Shown here: positions 35,009 through 46,704 of the stretch, in pieces
Position numbering within the stretch: position 1 is the first letter of the stretch
How the letters are laid out: the number at the start of each line of letters is the position of its first letter
Source of the DNA: Roseivirga sp.
GTDB taxonomy: Bacteria > Bacteroidota > Bacteroidia > Cytophagales > Cyclobacteriaceae
NCBI GenBank assembly: GCA_021404565.1
Contig: JAAWWF010000008.1
Location: 62,001 to 126,000, forward strand
DNA length: 64,000 bases
Reading direction: 5' to 3'
The notes under the pieces: model-generated
What the model saw: the letters and a program-made list of their open reading frames with translations, nothing else
Told to the model about the DNA's origin: nothing
Databases searched by the model: none
Made by a program: the position numbers and the translations under genes

Positions 35009-36076
35009 ATGTCTAAGAATTCAATCCTTATTACCTGTCTGCTTATAGCCTTATCCTCAGTACCGCTATCTGCACAGGATATGCTATCATCTACCAAGCT
35101 GAGCCAGCGGGCCAGCATTATTCAGCGAATTGGCACCACCGATGTTACCATTGTATATCACAGTCCGTTGGCGAACGGGCGTAAGGTTTTCGGGGGTATT
35201 GTTCCTTATGACTTCGTGGTTGACGGCAAAGAGTTTGCCTGGAGGGCAGGTTCTAACCAGCGTACCACTATCGAGTTTACCCATGATGTTAAGATTGAAG
35301 GCAAGTCGCTGGCAGCCGGTAAGTATGGCCTGGTGGTATTGGTTTCTGAAAAGGAGTGGACCTTTGTCTTTTCGAGCAATATGACCTGGGGTGCCTTTCA
35401 ATATAGTCCGGAAAATGATGTTGTGAGAGTAACCGCCAAAACGGAATCAACTGACTATCAAAACTGGCTGAGCTATAATTTCACGGACCGAAAGGCTGAG
35501 TCGGCTGAAGTAGTGCTGAGCTGGGAGAAAACCAAGGCAAGCTTTACCATCTCCACGGACGTTTCGGGAAATATACTGGCCGATGTAGGCGAAAAAGAGG
35601 AAAAGGCCGCAGGCGATTATATGACTTTGTCGGTGGAAACGCTGAAAAAAGACCCTTCTGCGATTGCACAAGCTTTGTCGTTCATTGAAAAATCGGTTGA
35701 AATGGAAGCAGGGTTTCACAACAAAATGCGAAAGGCTGACTTGCTCATTCAAAGTGGTCAGAAGACAGCGGGCAATCAGCTGAAAAAGGAAACCCTGGCT
35801 ACGGCAAAAGGCTTTGATATGTACTATTACGGGCTGAGTCCCTACCTGCTAAGAGGGGACAAAAAGGAGTCATATCGTTTGTTGAAAGATAACCTTGATA
35901 AAAACCCTGAGGCCTGGATTGCACACCTGGCCATGGGGGAGTATTATATCAAGGCTGGCAACCAAAAGAAGGTGGTGGAACATATGAAAAGAGCTTCTGA
36001 ACTGGCTACCGATAACTGGAGAAACTATGCTACCTATCTCTACCAGCAGAATAAGCTGATGTTGGAGCGTAGATGA
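35009..36076 (+). CDS. Secreted DUF2911 protein with TPR-like C-terminus
   Basis: 355 aa. Signal peptide about 1-22 (ending LSAQD). DUF2911 covers about 28-170, with IVYHSPLANGRKVFG, FAWRAGSNQRTTIEF and KYGLVVL. The C-terminal third is helical (FIEKSVEMEAGFHNKMRKA, EAWIAHLAMGEYYIKAGN) and looks like TPR-type repeats, which is common in this family. Function unknown; periplasmic or outer-membrane associated. Confidence 0.87.
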   Translation: MSKNSILITCLLIALSSVPLSAQDMLSSTKLSQRASIIQRIGTTDVTIVYHSPLANGRKVFGGIVPYDFVVDGKEFAWRAGSNQRTTIEFTHDVKIEGKSLAAGKYGLVVLVSEKEWTFVFSSNMTWGAFQYSPENDVVRVTAKTESTDYQNWLSYNFTDRKAESAEVVLSWEKTKASFTISTDVSGNILADVGEKEEKAAGDYMTLSVETLKKDPSAIAQALSFIEKSVEMEAGFHNKMRKADLLIQSGQKTAGNQLKKETLATAKGFDMYYYGLSPYLLRGDKKESYRLLKDNLDKNPEAWIAHLAMGEYYIKAGNQKKVVEHMKRASELATDNWRNYATYLYQQNKLMLERR

Positions 36077-36269
36077 TTGGTATAAATGAGGGATGGTGTC
36101 CGCAGAGTGGGTTTGACAGCCAATTGATCGCATACTGCAAATGGCAGTCTTAACAGAAATTCCAAAAGGACACCGTTCATAAGTTACTTTCCAACCCGGG
36201 GTCCAGGCAAGCGGGGCTAGGGAAAGCCCTGACGATTGATTAGATTGAAAAAAATCAACTCATTCTATC

Positions 36270-36437
36270 ATGCCATTAGAAACTCGAAAACTTGTTATCA
36301 GAACCGAGATCAAACCCGCGCAAGCCCAAGATGAGTCAATCAGTCCTGAAGAACTTTCGGACTTGAAAAACGAGCTTATCAAAGAGGTCGATACTAAATT
36401 AGAGAATGAAGAAAAGAGTGGTAAACTTAAAAGGTAG
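36270..36437 (+). CDS. Small DUF5908-like protein, 55 aa
   Basis: ATG at 36270 opens a 55-codon frame: MPLETRKLVIRTEIKP, a variable linker, then a charged helix (SPEELSDLKNELIKEV) and a Lys-rich end. The opening MP.E...LVI+ is what I recall of DUF5908, a small family often seen near contractile-injection or phage-tail-like genes. None of those is visible here. Start and composition look coding. Too short for routine gene calling. Confidence 0.65.
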   Translation: MPLETRKLVIRTEIKPAQAQDESISPEELSDLKNELIKEVDTKLENEEKSGKLKR

Positions 36438-36634
36438 ATTGCCCTCTCTTTCTCGATGAGTTTTGTTCAATCCGGATAATGCATAGACTATCTTTTATGG
36501 ACATTCCGGCCTGCGGTTGGGCAGTGACCTGCAAGATCGGACGGCCTGTTGTTCGGGTTAGAGTTGAGTAGGGTCCGGTCTGAACTTATGGAGACAGGGA
36601 CTCCTTGACCTGACTTCGGATTTCTTTAGCCAGG

Positions 36635-37813
36635 TTATTTCTCAAAATCAACCCTTTTGTACTCCGACTCATCTCCCGGTCCTGGCGTAATTTGCAGATA
36701 AGGTTGGCCCGTAAGGGTCATAATTACGGAAGCGAAAGTAAAGCCAAAGCGGCCTTCTCTACGATTTACGCAAACGGGGTTATTCGGGTCATCCTTTGAT
36801 CTAAGGGTCTTTTTAATCAGGTCGTCTGTAACCCGTGAGGTGGAGTTCATTCGCTTTTGAAGGGCATCCAGTCTCACATAGCTGTTGGAGCGAACAGGAA
36901 GCTTGTTCTCTGGTTGGTTGGGCGCAAATCGTTCATGACGCGGTTTAATATCGTCATTCACGATAGGGTGATTGGTATGATAGACGGTGCCGTTTTCATT
37001 GTCTGGCTTGAATCTTACCACTTTGTTGGTTGATGCCTCAAAGTCGTAAACCTCACCCCGGATGCCAATAATATAGTTCTGTCCCGAAGCATGTTTGGAG
37101 GTCTTTACAAAGTTGAGAATATCCTCTTTTTTGGTGGAGTCGATGATCTTGCGAATCATAAAAGCGACAGGCAAACCACTGGATGAGGCTTTGAGCTGCA
37201 TAATGGTATTAACGCAAACGCCTACTCCTTTTTCATTCATTCCATTCAGGGCTATGAGTCCGGGATGGGTAAGGATTAGCTGCTCCGGACTGTCACCCTC
37301 AGCCTCAAGTCGTATCAGAGTCTGGTACCCATCGGTATAGGTTTCTATGTCCATGTTCTGAGCGATATAGCTGGGGCTTCCATTGACAGAAGGCACACCC
37401 ACATCGCTGCAGTGATGGTTCTCGGGGTTTTCGATAAATACCCAGAATTCATCCAGCAGATTCAGTACCATGATGTCGTTAAAGCGCTGCCCTGATCCAT
37501 TGGCAATGCCTCTTACCTCATGGTAAAGTTCGGGAGTTAACTTCTTAATCGTCTCAGCGAAATTTGCATAGGCGAAGAACTCCTCCAGTACAATATCGGA
37601 GTCTTTCCGCAAGGCGCGCGTGGTACTCTTTTTCCAAAGATCTACGATTTCCCCAATCTCTTTTTTGAGCTTTTGTCCGTGTTGAAGGCCAAGGTCATAA
37701 CCTCTGCCCGAAAGCGTGATTTGCTTTAGCTCTCTTTTTGTCGATTGTGCCTCTGCTGCATAGATAAAAGTGCAGAGGAAAACGGTAAGCATTAGAAACG
37801 ATTTGACCTTCAT
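36635..37813 (-). CDS. C45 family autoproteolytic acyltransferase/hydrolase
   Basis: 392 aa. Signal peptide about 1-22 (IYAAEAQS). The family features are RGYDLGLQHGQKLKKEI near 37-52, the nucleophile Cys135 in HHCSDVG, which becomes N-terminal after self-cleavage in this Ntn-hydrolase fold, and NMD followed by GLIALNGMNEKGVGV. Relatives are isopenicillin-N/6-aminopenicillanate acyltransferases and beta-alanyl-dopamine-type hydrolases; most bacterial members have unknown amide substrates. Divergent from katG across 415 bp. Confidence 0.88.
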   Translation of the reverse strand: MKVKSFLMLTVFLCTFIYAAEAQSTKRELKQITLSGRGYDLGLQHGQKLKKEIGEIVDLWKKSTTRALRKDSDIVLEEFFAYANFAETIKKLTPELYHEVRGIANGSGQRFNDIMVLNLLDEFWVFIENPENHHCSDVGVPSVNGSPSYIAQNMDIETYTDGYQTLIRLEAEGDSPEQLILTHPGLIALNGMNEKGVGVCVNTIMQLKASSSGLPVAFMIRKIIDSTKKEDILNFVKTSKHASGQNYIIGIRGEVYDFEASTNKVVRFKPDNENGTVYHTNHPIVNDDIKPRHERFAPNQPENKLPVRSNSYVRLDALQKRMNSTSRVTDDLIKKTLRSKDDPNNPVCVNRREGRFGFTFASVIMTLTGQPYLQITPGPGDESEYKRVDFEK

Positions 37814-40442
<2,629 letters not shown>

Positions 40443-40509
40443 TTCCGATTGATTTATGCAGGCTTGTCAGAAAACAGGCCTGATCCAAATACCGATTAAT
40501 AAAAGAAAG

Positions 40510-40539
40510 CAGGGAGTCTCCAAAGAGATTCCCTGTTTT
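40510..40539 (+). terminator. Rho-independent terminator of katG
   Basis: CAGGGAGTCTC-CAAA-GAGATTCCCTG, 11-bp stem with one G-T pair, followed by TTTT. Confidence 0.85.
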
Positions 40540-40562
40540 ATCTGATCACACAAATAGTCAGA

Positions 40563-41099
40563 ATGATTCATTGGATTACCAGTACTGGCAAGAGTGCAAA
40601 AGAATACCACCTGAAGCAGGGGCAGATTTCTGATTTCAAATCACTGATGAGGACCATTACCTCAGGCAGGGTGATGATCATTTCAACCTGGTTTCGATCC
40701 GACTTATTTTATCAGGCTGAGGAGGCGCAGACAGAACCGGTATTGACGGGTTGGGGCCTTCATGCCAATGTCGATTCGCAGACATTGGCCGATCAGGATT
40801 TCGAGGTTTGCACTGGAGACGAACCATCCTTAACAGCATACTTTCAGTCGATTAACAGGCTGGCCCAGAATTGGTATAAGTACCGGCTCTATCGGAAAGC
40901 ATTTCTATACTCCTTTGCCAACGACCAGAAGAATCCAATGGCCAAAACCATTGTGGGATGTGATGGGCATCTGACGAATCACCCGGATCTTAAAAGAGCA
41001 CCTTTGGTAAAATCTGTTAAGGAGATAGATAATGTGGTTACCAAAGACACCTTCTCCCTGGCCATGCGCATTATCAATAGTCAAACACATTCTAACTAG
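40563..41099 (+). CDS. Hypothetical protein, 178 aa
   Basis: ATG at 40563 after the katG terminator. Soluble, no signal peptide, no known motif. It is rich in Thr, Trp and Tyr (GRVMIISTWFRSDLF, NWYKYRLYRKAFLYSF). Because it follows the terminator it probably has its own promoter in a very short gap, or is read at low level from katG. The antisense frame is less convincing. Confidence 0.6.
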   Translation: MIHWITSTGKSAKEYHLKQGQISDFKSLMRTITSGRVMIISTWFRSDLFYQAEEAQTEPVLTGWGLHANVDSQTLADQDFEVCTGDEPSLTAYFQSINRLAQNWYKYRLYRKAFLYSFANDQKNPMAKTIVGCDGHLTNHPDLKRAPLVKSVKEIDNVVTKDTFSLAMRIINSQTHSN

Positions 41100-41292
41100 G
41101 AACAAGCCCTGCTTTAGATCCTTCGGTTCCTCAGGATTGGAAGGCAGGAAGCACTTCGACTTACTGAATCTGACCCTGGTAGAATATCCTTCTGCCCAAT
41201 TACAAAGCCGGTTCAGTTCCTGGTCTGATTTTGTTGCGGTTAGCATACTTTGAACACCATAGATCAGAATACAGTATTCCCGCGACTGGGAT

Positions 41293-42396
41293 TTATCTCA
41301 CCAACTCATCAACGGCTCTTTTCGCTGACTGTGCCGCTGTGTGTACTGAAACCCAATCTTCTCCGTTGCTGTAGGCCCCTCCGGCAAAGTAGACCTTACC
41401 AGCCACTGATTCTCCAAGTCGCTCTACCGTTCTCCAGTCAGCATGATCGGTCAGGTAACCGGATTTTATAAAGGGCTCTTTATTCCAGTCCTGTGTAATG
41501 TGCTTGATATAGTTTGGCGTTGCCTGGTTGGCATAGATGGTATCTAACTCTCCCAGGATAAAATTTCTCAGTTGATCTCCGGACATTGTGCTAAACTCAG
41601 CTGCCGGCTTGCCTACACTGAAGAGCCCCAGAATATTTTTGTCAGAATTCTGGCCCAGTGTGGCATCATAGTAAATTTTCTGACCATCCGTTTCGGGAGA
41701 AATATTGACTACATGGCCTTCATCATAGAATTTTTCGGAGAACTCAAAGAAAGCCTTAAAGCCTTCCCAGATGGTGAGGCCGTTGATGGCTGCCGACTTG
41801 TTTTCCGGCAGGGCAGGGGTAAACTGCAGGTCATTGTCTTTAAGAATTTTTAAAGGAACGGAAACCACTACCTTATCGGCCGTAAGTTGGGCATTACCGG
41901 TATTTACCACCACCTGGTCACCAGAGTAGTCTATTGAACTGACGATGGCATTATAACTGATTTTTCCGGTAACAGTTGGCACGATATAGTCTTCGAAGAA
42001 ATTGAACCAGGAGTAATTGACAAATTTTCGATCCGGATTATCGGGTACTGTCTGTACGTTTACCTGAACAGAAGAGTCGTTTACGATTTCCTGGAAGATC
42101 CCGGTGCCGGTTTCGAGCCATTCAGCACCCAGTGGTATGGGGAAATCGGCAAAATCGGTGTTAATTCTCATTCTGCCACCGTACACCGAAGAGGCTTCCA
42201 GAATCTGGAAATCGATGCCTTGCTGAGCCAACAGATAACCAGCCGCCAGGCCACCTGCACCAGCCCCGATGATGAGCACCTTGCCGGTAAAACCGGGTGT
42301 AGGCGAATCATCACTGCCGCATGAAGATAAAGCAGAGGAAAATGGGACGGCTATTCCCAACAAACCGCACATTCTGATAAATTCCTTCCTGGTCAT
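41293..42396 (-). CDS. Flavin amine oxidase (monoamine oxidase-like) lipoprotein
   Basis: 367 aa from the ATG at 42396; the longer frame from 42468 adds 24 residues ahead of the signal. TRKEFIRMCGLLGIAVPF is a Tat-like or Sec signal and Cys26 (SALSSC) fits a lipobox. The FAD Rossmann motif is GAGAGGLAAG followed by LEASSVYGGRM; the C-terminal flavin motif is VYFAGGAYSNGEDWVSVHTA. It would oxidise an amine or similar substrate with oxygen. Shorter than eukaryotic MAO. Confidence 0.85.
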   Translation of the reverse strand: MTRKEFIRMCGLLGIAVPFSSALSSCGSDDSPTPGFTGKVLIIGAGAGGLAAGYLLAQQGIDFQILEASSVYGGRMRINTDFADFPIPLGAEWLETGTGIFQEIVNDSSVQVNVQTVPDNPDRKFVNYSWFNFFEDYIVPTVTGKISYNAIVSSIDYSGDQVVVNTGNAQLTADKVVVSVPLKILKDNDLQFTPALPENKSAAINGLTIWEGFKAFFEFSEKFYDEGHVVNISPETDGQKIYYDATLGQNSDKNILGLFSVGKPAAEFSTMSGDQLRNFILGELDTIYANQATPNYIKHITQDWNKEPFIKSGYLTDHADWRTVERLGESVAGKVYFAGGAYSNGEDWVSVHTAAQSAKRAVDELVR

Positions 42397-42543
42397 ATCG
42401 CTGCTTTTTTTCAAGCTAACGTAATTGAAGCACTTTATTACTTTCAAATCAATTAATGAGCCGGCCATTCCTATGAGTGGGGCGATCTGACCTGTAAGTG
42501 ATTTTCCTACTTTTCCCGGACCTTTTCAATGCCCGCGCATCGA

Positions 42544-43131
42544 TCAATCACTGTTTTTTACGCACCTGACTGAAAAGGCGTAAGTAGGATGTTGAGATGC
42601 GATTCGTATCGAGTCTTTCCCTTTTTCCAGTATAAAGGTCCAGATAAAGTGTTCACCGTCTTTAGTAGCAGACCAAAACAGAGTCTTATCCCCGAAGTGA
42701 TTTTGGTATTCTCCATTGTTTCCTAATCCGGCAGGTCTTACAGAAAAGTTACAGCTGTTGCTATTGGTTTCGCCTTCCCAGAACTCACGGTCCTTGTATT
42801 TTCCTGCTTTGTTCTGTTCAGATAATTGAAAGAGGTTTTCCCACTCTGGATTTGTGGGCAGTCTCCAACCCTCGGGGCAAACCTCACAGGCTGTGGCGTA
42901 GTCGTATAGCAGGCCATAGATTTTAATATTAGAAGTGTCTTCATTAGGCGAGTAGTAGACTACCTGATTACCGCTTCTGTCGTGCCTTACCTTTAGGTTA
43001 GCCATCATCCAGATAGTCTCGCCATATTTGGCAGTAGGGTAGATGTTGCCATCATGGTCAATCAGGCCTGAGGCTGACTGACAACCAAGCAGGATCAGGA
43101 AAGATAAAGTACCTATGAGTTTTGGCTTCAT
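42544..43131 (-). CDS. FISUMP domain lipoprotein
   Basis: 195 aa. Lipobox at Cys17 (LILLGC). The rest is a Fib_succ_major (FISUMP) domain, with DHDGN.YPT, ETIWMMANLKV, EVCPEGWRLPTNPEW, FSVRPAGL, LFWSAT and the end FSVRCVK. These are surface proteins common in Bacteroidota, of the C-type-lectin/FGE-like fold. No direct partner seen. Confidence 0.9.
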   Translation of the reverse strand: MKPKLIGTLSFLILLGCQSASGLIDHDGNIYPTAKYGETIWMMANLKVRHDRSGNQVVYYSPNEDTSNIKIYGLLYDYATACEVCPEGWRLPTNPEWENLFQLSEQNKAGKYKDREFWEGETNSNSCNFSVRPAGLGNNGEYQNHFGDKTLFWSATKDGEHFIWTFILEKGKDSIRIASQHPTYAFSVRCVKNSD

Positions 43132-43226
43132 ATGTGGGCCTATGGGCTGGTCGATAGGTTGATTTAGGCAAACCTCCTATGATTACCTATGCTAAAAGCT
43201 AGCAGAAGTAAAGAATCATCTTTTCT

Positions 43227-43865
43227 TTACTTATCCTCGTCTATTTTCAGGTTATCCTTGATATGATGGATGGGCATAAATCCATCAGCTCTCAAACCAG
43301 AGGCTGTGCCCAAATCTCCACTGACGTCTGCGACAGCTGCTATTGTAAAAGCGGTAGTGGTAATCACTACATCTGCTGTCAGTGTTCCATATTTTGACCA
43401 ATAGCCTTCTGGCCTGTACTTGATCTGCGTAATGGAATGTTTAAGCAGTTCATTTTTGATCTCAGGAATCTGGCTCCAGTGTTTGATGTGTAGTCTGCCA
43501 ATAAGCTTACTTTTCAAAAGCCGCTTACTTCTGATCTCAATTTCGGTTTTTTCTTTTTCAAACTTTTTCTCTCTGATGGAGAAGAGACACTTTTCTATAG
43601 GAATCGACTGAGAGCTTTTATTTGCTAAAACGCATTTGATACCCTCATCAGTAATCTCTATCTCCCTGATGAATTTCTTTTGTCGCCTGGCACATCGCAT
43701 GTTCGACCAGGTATCAAGCAAAATGGTAGGTGTGAGCAATAAAAGTAGAAACCAGTGAATACCATAATAGTAAAGGAGGAACAGGATAAACAACTCGACT
43801 ACTATATATATCTGGTAGTAGAGGCTCTTGTTTTTGTTGTTGTCTCTTTTAAAAACCATGGTCAT
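43227..43865 (-). CDS. Hypothetical membrane protein, 212 aa
   Basis: Start ATG at 43865 or 43859. Two adjacent membrane segments span about 16-55 (IVVELFILFLLYYYGIHWFLLLLL), followed by a cytoplasmic domain rich in Lys, Glu and Ile. A hydrophobic Ala/Thr stretch lies near 168-185. Last of three short genes in a row (73, 66 and 212 aa) on the minus strand, 5 bp from its neighbour, probably one operon. No family recognised. Confidence 0.6.
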   Translation of the reverse strand: MTMVFKRDNNKNKSLYYQIYIVVELFILFLLYYYGIHWFLLLLLTPTILLDTWSNMRCARRQKKFIREIEITDEGIKCVLANKSSQSIPIEKCLFSIREKKFEKEKTEIEIRSKRLLKSKLIGRLHIKHWSQIPEIKNELLKHSITQIKYRPEGYWSKYGTLTADVVITTTAFTIAAVADVSGDLGTASGLRADGFMPIHHIKDNLKIDEDK

Positions 43866-43870
43866 CTTTT

Positions 43871-44071
43871 TTACAATTGAGCGAACAGCCGGATGAGGCC
43901 ACCGATCAAAATGATGATGCCAGCGACTTTAAAAAATGTACCGAATTTTTTAAACCACAGTTCCTCCTTTTCAGGCTCGTTTTTTCCTTTAAAAGGATTG
44001 TAAACCTTGAAACCAATCAGGGTCATGATCAAACCGAAGGCTACGTTGCCAATTACAAAGAAGAGGTCCAT
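43871..44071 (-). CDS. Small two-helix membrane protein, 66 aa
   Basis: Two membrane helices, about 2-21 (LFFVIGNVAFGLIMTLIGF) and 45-64 (FFKVAGIIILIGGLIRLF). The start codon is directly after the stop of the 73-aa gene, so translation is likely coupled. Function unknown. Confidence 0.6.
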   Translation of the reverse strand: MDLFFVIGNVAFGLIMTLIGFKVYNPFKGKNEPEKEELWFKKFGTFFKVAGIIILIGGLIRLFAQL

Positions 44072-44293
44072 TTATTGTTTTTTGTTTGAATACCACTTGA
44101 CAAAATACAGTGTTCCAATGGCTACTAAAAGGGTTGCGATGATAATAAGTACTTCTGTCGTTCCTATTTCTCCTGTTTCTTTCCAAACCACAAAGCATAG
44201 GAGTGGGACCGAAGCCAAAATGGAAATCCATACCGTTTTTTCTGCCTTTTTATCGAATAGCCTCACCACACCTAAGGTATCAATTCTACTCAT
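44072..44293 (-). CDS. Small two-helix membrane protein, 73 aa
   Basis: Membrane helices about 20-37 (VWISILASVPLLCFVVW) and 45-65 (TEVLIIIATLLVAIGTLYF), basic end NKKQ. First of the compact three-gene set. Function unknown. Confidence 0.6.
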   Translation of the reverse strand: MSRIDTLGVVRLFDKKAEKTVWISILASVPLLCFVVWKETGEIGTTEVLIIIATLLVAIGTLYFVKWYSNKKQ

Positions 44294-44339
44294 ATTTTAG
44301 AAAGAGACTATCCGAAGGACGGGTTTTTCAGCTGTAGGA

Positions 44340-44735
44340 TTACCAGCGTACAGAATCAGTATATTCCCGGTCCTGATAATCTTTAAAATCTCTTACTTTG
44401 GTCTTTTTCGAGCTTTTTAAATTGAGTCTCCAGATGGCAGGTTTTTCCGACCAGGGATCGATCAAAACTTCAATTTCATGATCTCCGGTTTGTCTGAGGT
44501 CATGAATCCATGTAAGGTCGGAGTCTTCAATAGTTTTGAGCTTGTTATCAGACCAGAGTTGAAGAGACTCTCCTCCAATTACTATCCAGTCATCCCTTAA
44601 GCTTATTTTCCCACAAGCCGGCTCTCCCGACATACAGGTGAGCCACAATTCCTGTTGGGTTTTCTTATTCAACAAGAACACGTCTTCATACTTGTTAAAG
44701 AGAAGGTACAAGTCTGTTTCATCCAGTACGACCAT
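44340..44735 (-). CDS. Hypothetical protein, 131 aa
   Basis: Soluble, no signal. Beta-rich pattern with Trp-containing repeats (LWLTCMSG, LQLWSDNKLKT, DLTWIHDLRQ, AIWRLNLKSSK), reminiscent of part of a beta propeller. On the same strand between the deaminase and small membrane genes. No family recognised. Confidence 0.55.
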   Translation of the reverse strand: MVVLDETDLYLLFNKYEDVFLLNKKTQQELWLTCMSGEPACGKISLRDDWIVIGGESLQLWSDNKLKTIEDSDLTWIHDLRQTGDHEIEVLIDPWSEKPAIWRLNLKSSKKTKVRDFKDYQDREYTDSVRW

Positions 44736-44782
44736 ATTTCTCTATACTTAAAGGGTTATTAGCCTTCTCTTCACAATGCATC

Positions 44783-45244
44783 TTAATCTTGATGTAAAAC
44801 AGAGGCTTCATCTTCTAAAAGCGGACCTACCACTTCAAGCTTTCTGCCACCTTTTTCCAATAGCTCTCTCGTAGGCATTTCGAAGACCCAGTTTGGGTTA
44901 TCCCTACCGACAATTTTATAGTAATTTGTCTTACTCAGTCCATAAACAAGTCTTCCGATGCCACTCCAGTAAATGGCCGAAGTGCACATGGGGCATGGTT
45001 CATCACTGGTGTAGATAGAGCAGTCATTGAGATAAGCGTAATCATAGATTTTGCTGGCCTCCCTTATCAAATTGATTTCGGCATGGGCAAGACAATCTTT
45101 GTCGGAGTTTATGGTGTTTTCTCCTTTTAAAATGACTTCGCCATCCTTATTTACCAGCACACAACCAAACGGCAGATTATTGTTTTGTTTCGATGCTTTG
45201 GCCGTTTCAATGGCCATTCTGACAAAGTCTTTATCGTTTTTCAT
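44783..45244 (-). CDS. Nucleoside/guanine deaminase-like (CDA fold) protein
   Basis: 153 aa from the ATG at 45244; an upstream frame to 45292 lacks conservation. Zinc-dependent deaminase motifs: CLAHAEINLI (HAE) and EPCPMCTSAIYWSGI (PCxxC). It hydrolyses the amino group of a base or nucleoside, like guanine deaminase. Neighbour of the small 120-aa gene in the same orientation. Confidence 0.9.
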   Translation of the reverse strand: MKNDKDFVRMAIETAKASKQNNNLPFGCVLVNKDGEVILKGENTINSDKDCLAHAEINLIREASKIYDYAYLNDCSIYTSDEPCPMCTSAIYWSGIGRLVYGLSKTNYYKIVGRDNPNWVFEMPTRELLEKGGRKLEVVGPLLEDEASVLHQD

Positions 45245-45303
45245 ATTTCGAGTTTTATAAGCGATAGCCCTATCTACTGTAGCGTGAATCAAAGAACTGA
45301 ACC

Positions 45304-45666
45304 TTACTTTTTCTTTTTGGTCGGTTTTGGCTTTAAGGCTGAAACGTATTCCAGACTCTTTTGAAGGTATTGCTTTAAGTCTGCCGTTCTTTGTAACAAG
45401 TCATTAGGTATTTCAACGTATTCCTTCATCAACCGTCCATGTTGCTCCATTAATTTTCCATCGAAATTTTTAATGAATTCCTCGCGGTCCTCTTTCGAAA
45501 GTCTCAGACCCATTACTCCTGTGGCCGATAAAAAAGAAAACATATGCCCGTTGATAGATGTATAGGGCGTTGTCTTTCCCTTTCTTTCTATTTGTGGGTT
45601 GTCCCCTATTAAGTCATCGTAAAGGGATAGTTGCTCACCGGGTATACTGTTTGCTGGTTTGGCCAT
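45304..45666 (-). CDS. TfoX N-terminal-like small protein
   Basis: 120 aa from the ATG at 45666, the start that gives a family-like length; the frame continues to 45729. Conserved look: LSLYDDLIG, ERKGKTTPYTSINGHMFSFL, GLRLSKEDREEFI, LMEQHGRLMKEYVEIP and the end KPKPTKKKK. Similar to TfoX_N-type hypothetical proteins. Probable cytoplasmic protein of unknown role. Confidence 0.75.
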   Translation of the reverse strand: MAKPANSIPGEQLSLYDDLIGDNPQIERKGKTTPYTSINGHMFSFLSATGVMGLRLSKEDREEFIKNFDGKLMEQHGRLMKEYVEIPNDLLQRTADLKQYLQKSLEYVSALKPKPTKKKK

Positions 45667-45889
45667 GGGGTGAATATTGCTTTCAGAAGGAAATTGTTTA
45701 AAAGCGCTGTAATTATCAACCATGAGCATGTATAAGTCTTATAAAACTGTCTGACCCGGCAGAAGACGAATTCATAAGTGCCTGTCAGAAGGAGTAAGGG
45801 GAGGGCATTGTATGGCTCAAAAATAACTACGATTTTTATGTCCAGCGCGATTTGCGTCAGGCCAGAAACTAATATTGAATTTAGCACAA

Positions 45890-46555
45890 ATGGATATAGA
45901 TACTTTGTTGAAAGAAGCGACTATTGAGCCTGCACAGGTGATCGCGTTTGATATGAATAAGGCCGTTAAACTTGATTTGAGCAAAGATAACGAGCCGCTT
46001 CGACTGGTGGACCTGAACAATGCTGATGAATTCAGTGGATTCATTACCGACCAAATTGCCGAACAAGGTGGTGAGGTAGGTTGGGGTGGATACAGAGAGG
46101 AGAGGGGCTTATATTCCAGAAGCGAGCTTTTTGAGGAAGAAGAGCCCAGAACCATTCACTTGGGCATAGATATCTGGACTTCAGCCGGTACGGAGGTGTT
46201 TGCCCCCTTAGATGCAGAGGTTCATTCATTTGATAACCGAAAGGTCCATGGCGACTATGGTCCCGTGATCATTTTGAAGCACACAGTGAATGGTACTGTG
46301 TTTCACACGCTCTACGGTCATTTAAGTACGTCTTCTCTGGCTGGTCTGGAGGTAGGGCAGCAGATTAAGCAAGGTCAGGGCTTTGCATCATTGGGTGCAT
46401 ATGAAGAGAACTTCCACTGGCCACCGCATCTTCATTTTCAGGTGATTATGGACATGCAAGAGAATAAGGGTGACTTTCCGGGTGTTTGCCGGGCCAGTGA
46501 TGGAGCTTATTACTTTGCCAATTGCCCTGACCCTTACACATTATTATTCTCGTGA
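45890..46555 (+). CDS. Peptidase M23 domain protein
   Basis: 221 aa from the ATG at 45890. LysM is absent. Zinc-binding motifs of M23: HLGID (His and Asp) near 91-95 and HLHFQV near 178, with LYGHLS in between. No signal peptide, so cytoplasmic as written. The sequence WGGY..ER.LY.RSELF and the end CPDPYTLLF are what I recall of M23 domains fused between a kinase-like domain and a class III aminotransferase; here it stands alone. Confidence 0.85.
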   Translation: MDIDTLLKEATIEPAQVIAFDMNKAVKLDLSKDNEPLRLVDLNNADEFSGFITDQIAEQGGEVGWGGYREERGLYSRSELFEEEEPRTIHLGIDIWTSAGTEVFAPLDAEVHSFDNRKVHGDYGPVIILKHTVNGTVFHTLYGHLSTSSLAGLEVGQQIKQGQGFASLGAYEENFHWPPHLHFQVIMDMQENKGDFPGVCRASDGAYYFANCPDPYTLLFS

Positions 46556-46642
46556 ATAAGAGGTTTTTGCACTGTTGGTGGGGCTCGTATGACGCCAACC
46601 AGTGCCGAGGGCGCTGCTGATTTCCGGAAGATTATAAAACAT

Positions 46643-46655
46643 GGAAATATTTTCC
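46643..46655. promoter_or_regulatory. MarR operator candidate 1
   Basis: GGAAATATTTTCC, 49 bp before the MarR start. Its reverse complement GGAAAATATTTCC occurs at 47180-47192 before the DoxX gene. Nearly palindromic; an extra half-site GGGAAAATA follows. Confidence 0.7.
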
Positions 46656-46704
46656 TGGGAAAATAAATTTCAACTTCCTATCTTTGCCAAAGTAATATAC
46701 CAGT

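Noticed and set aside
40905-41246. 113-aa minus-strand frame near 41 kb
   Set aside because: It overlaps the 178-aa gene in antisense and has no better coding character than that gene; kept as uncertain shadow.
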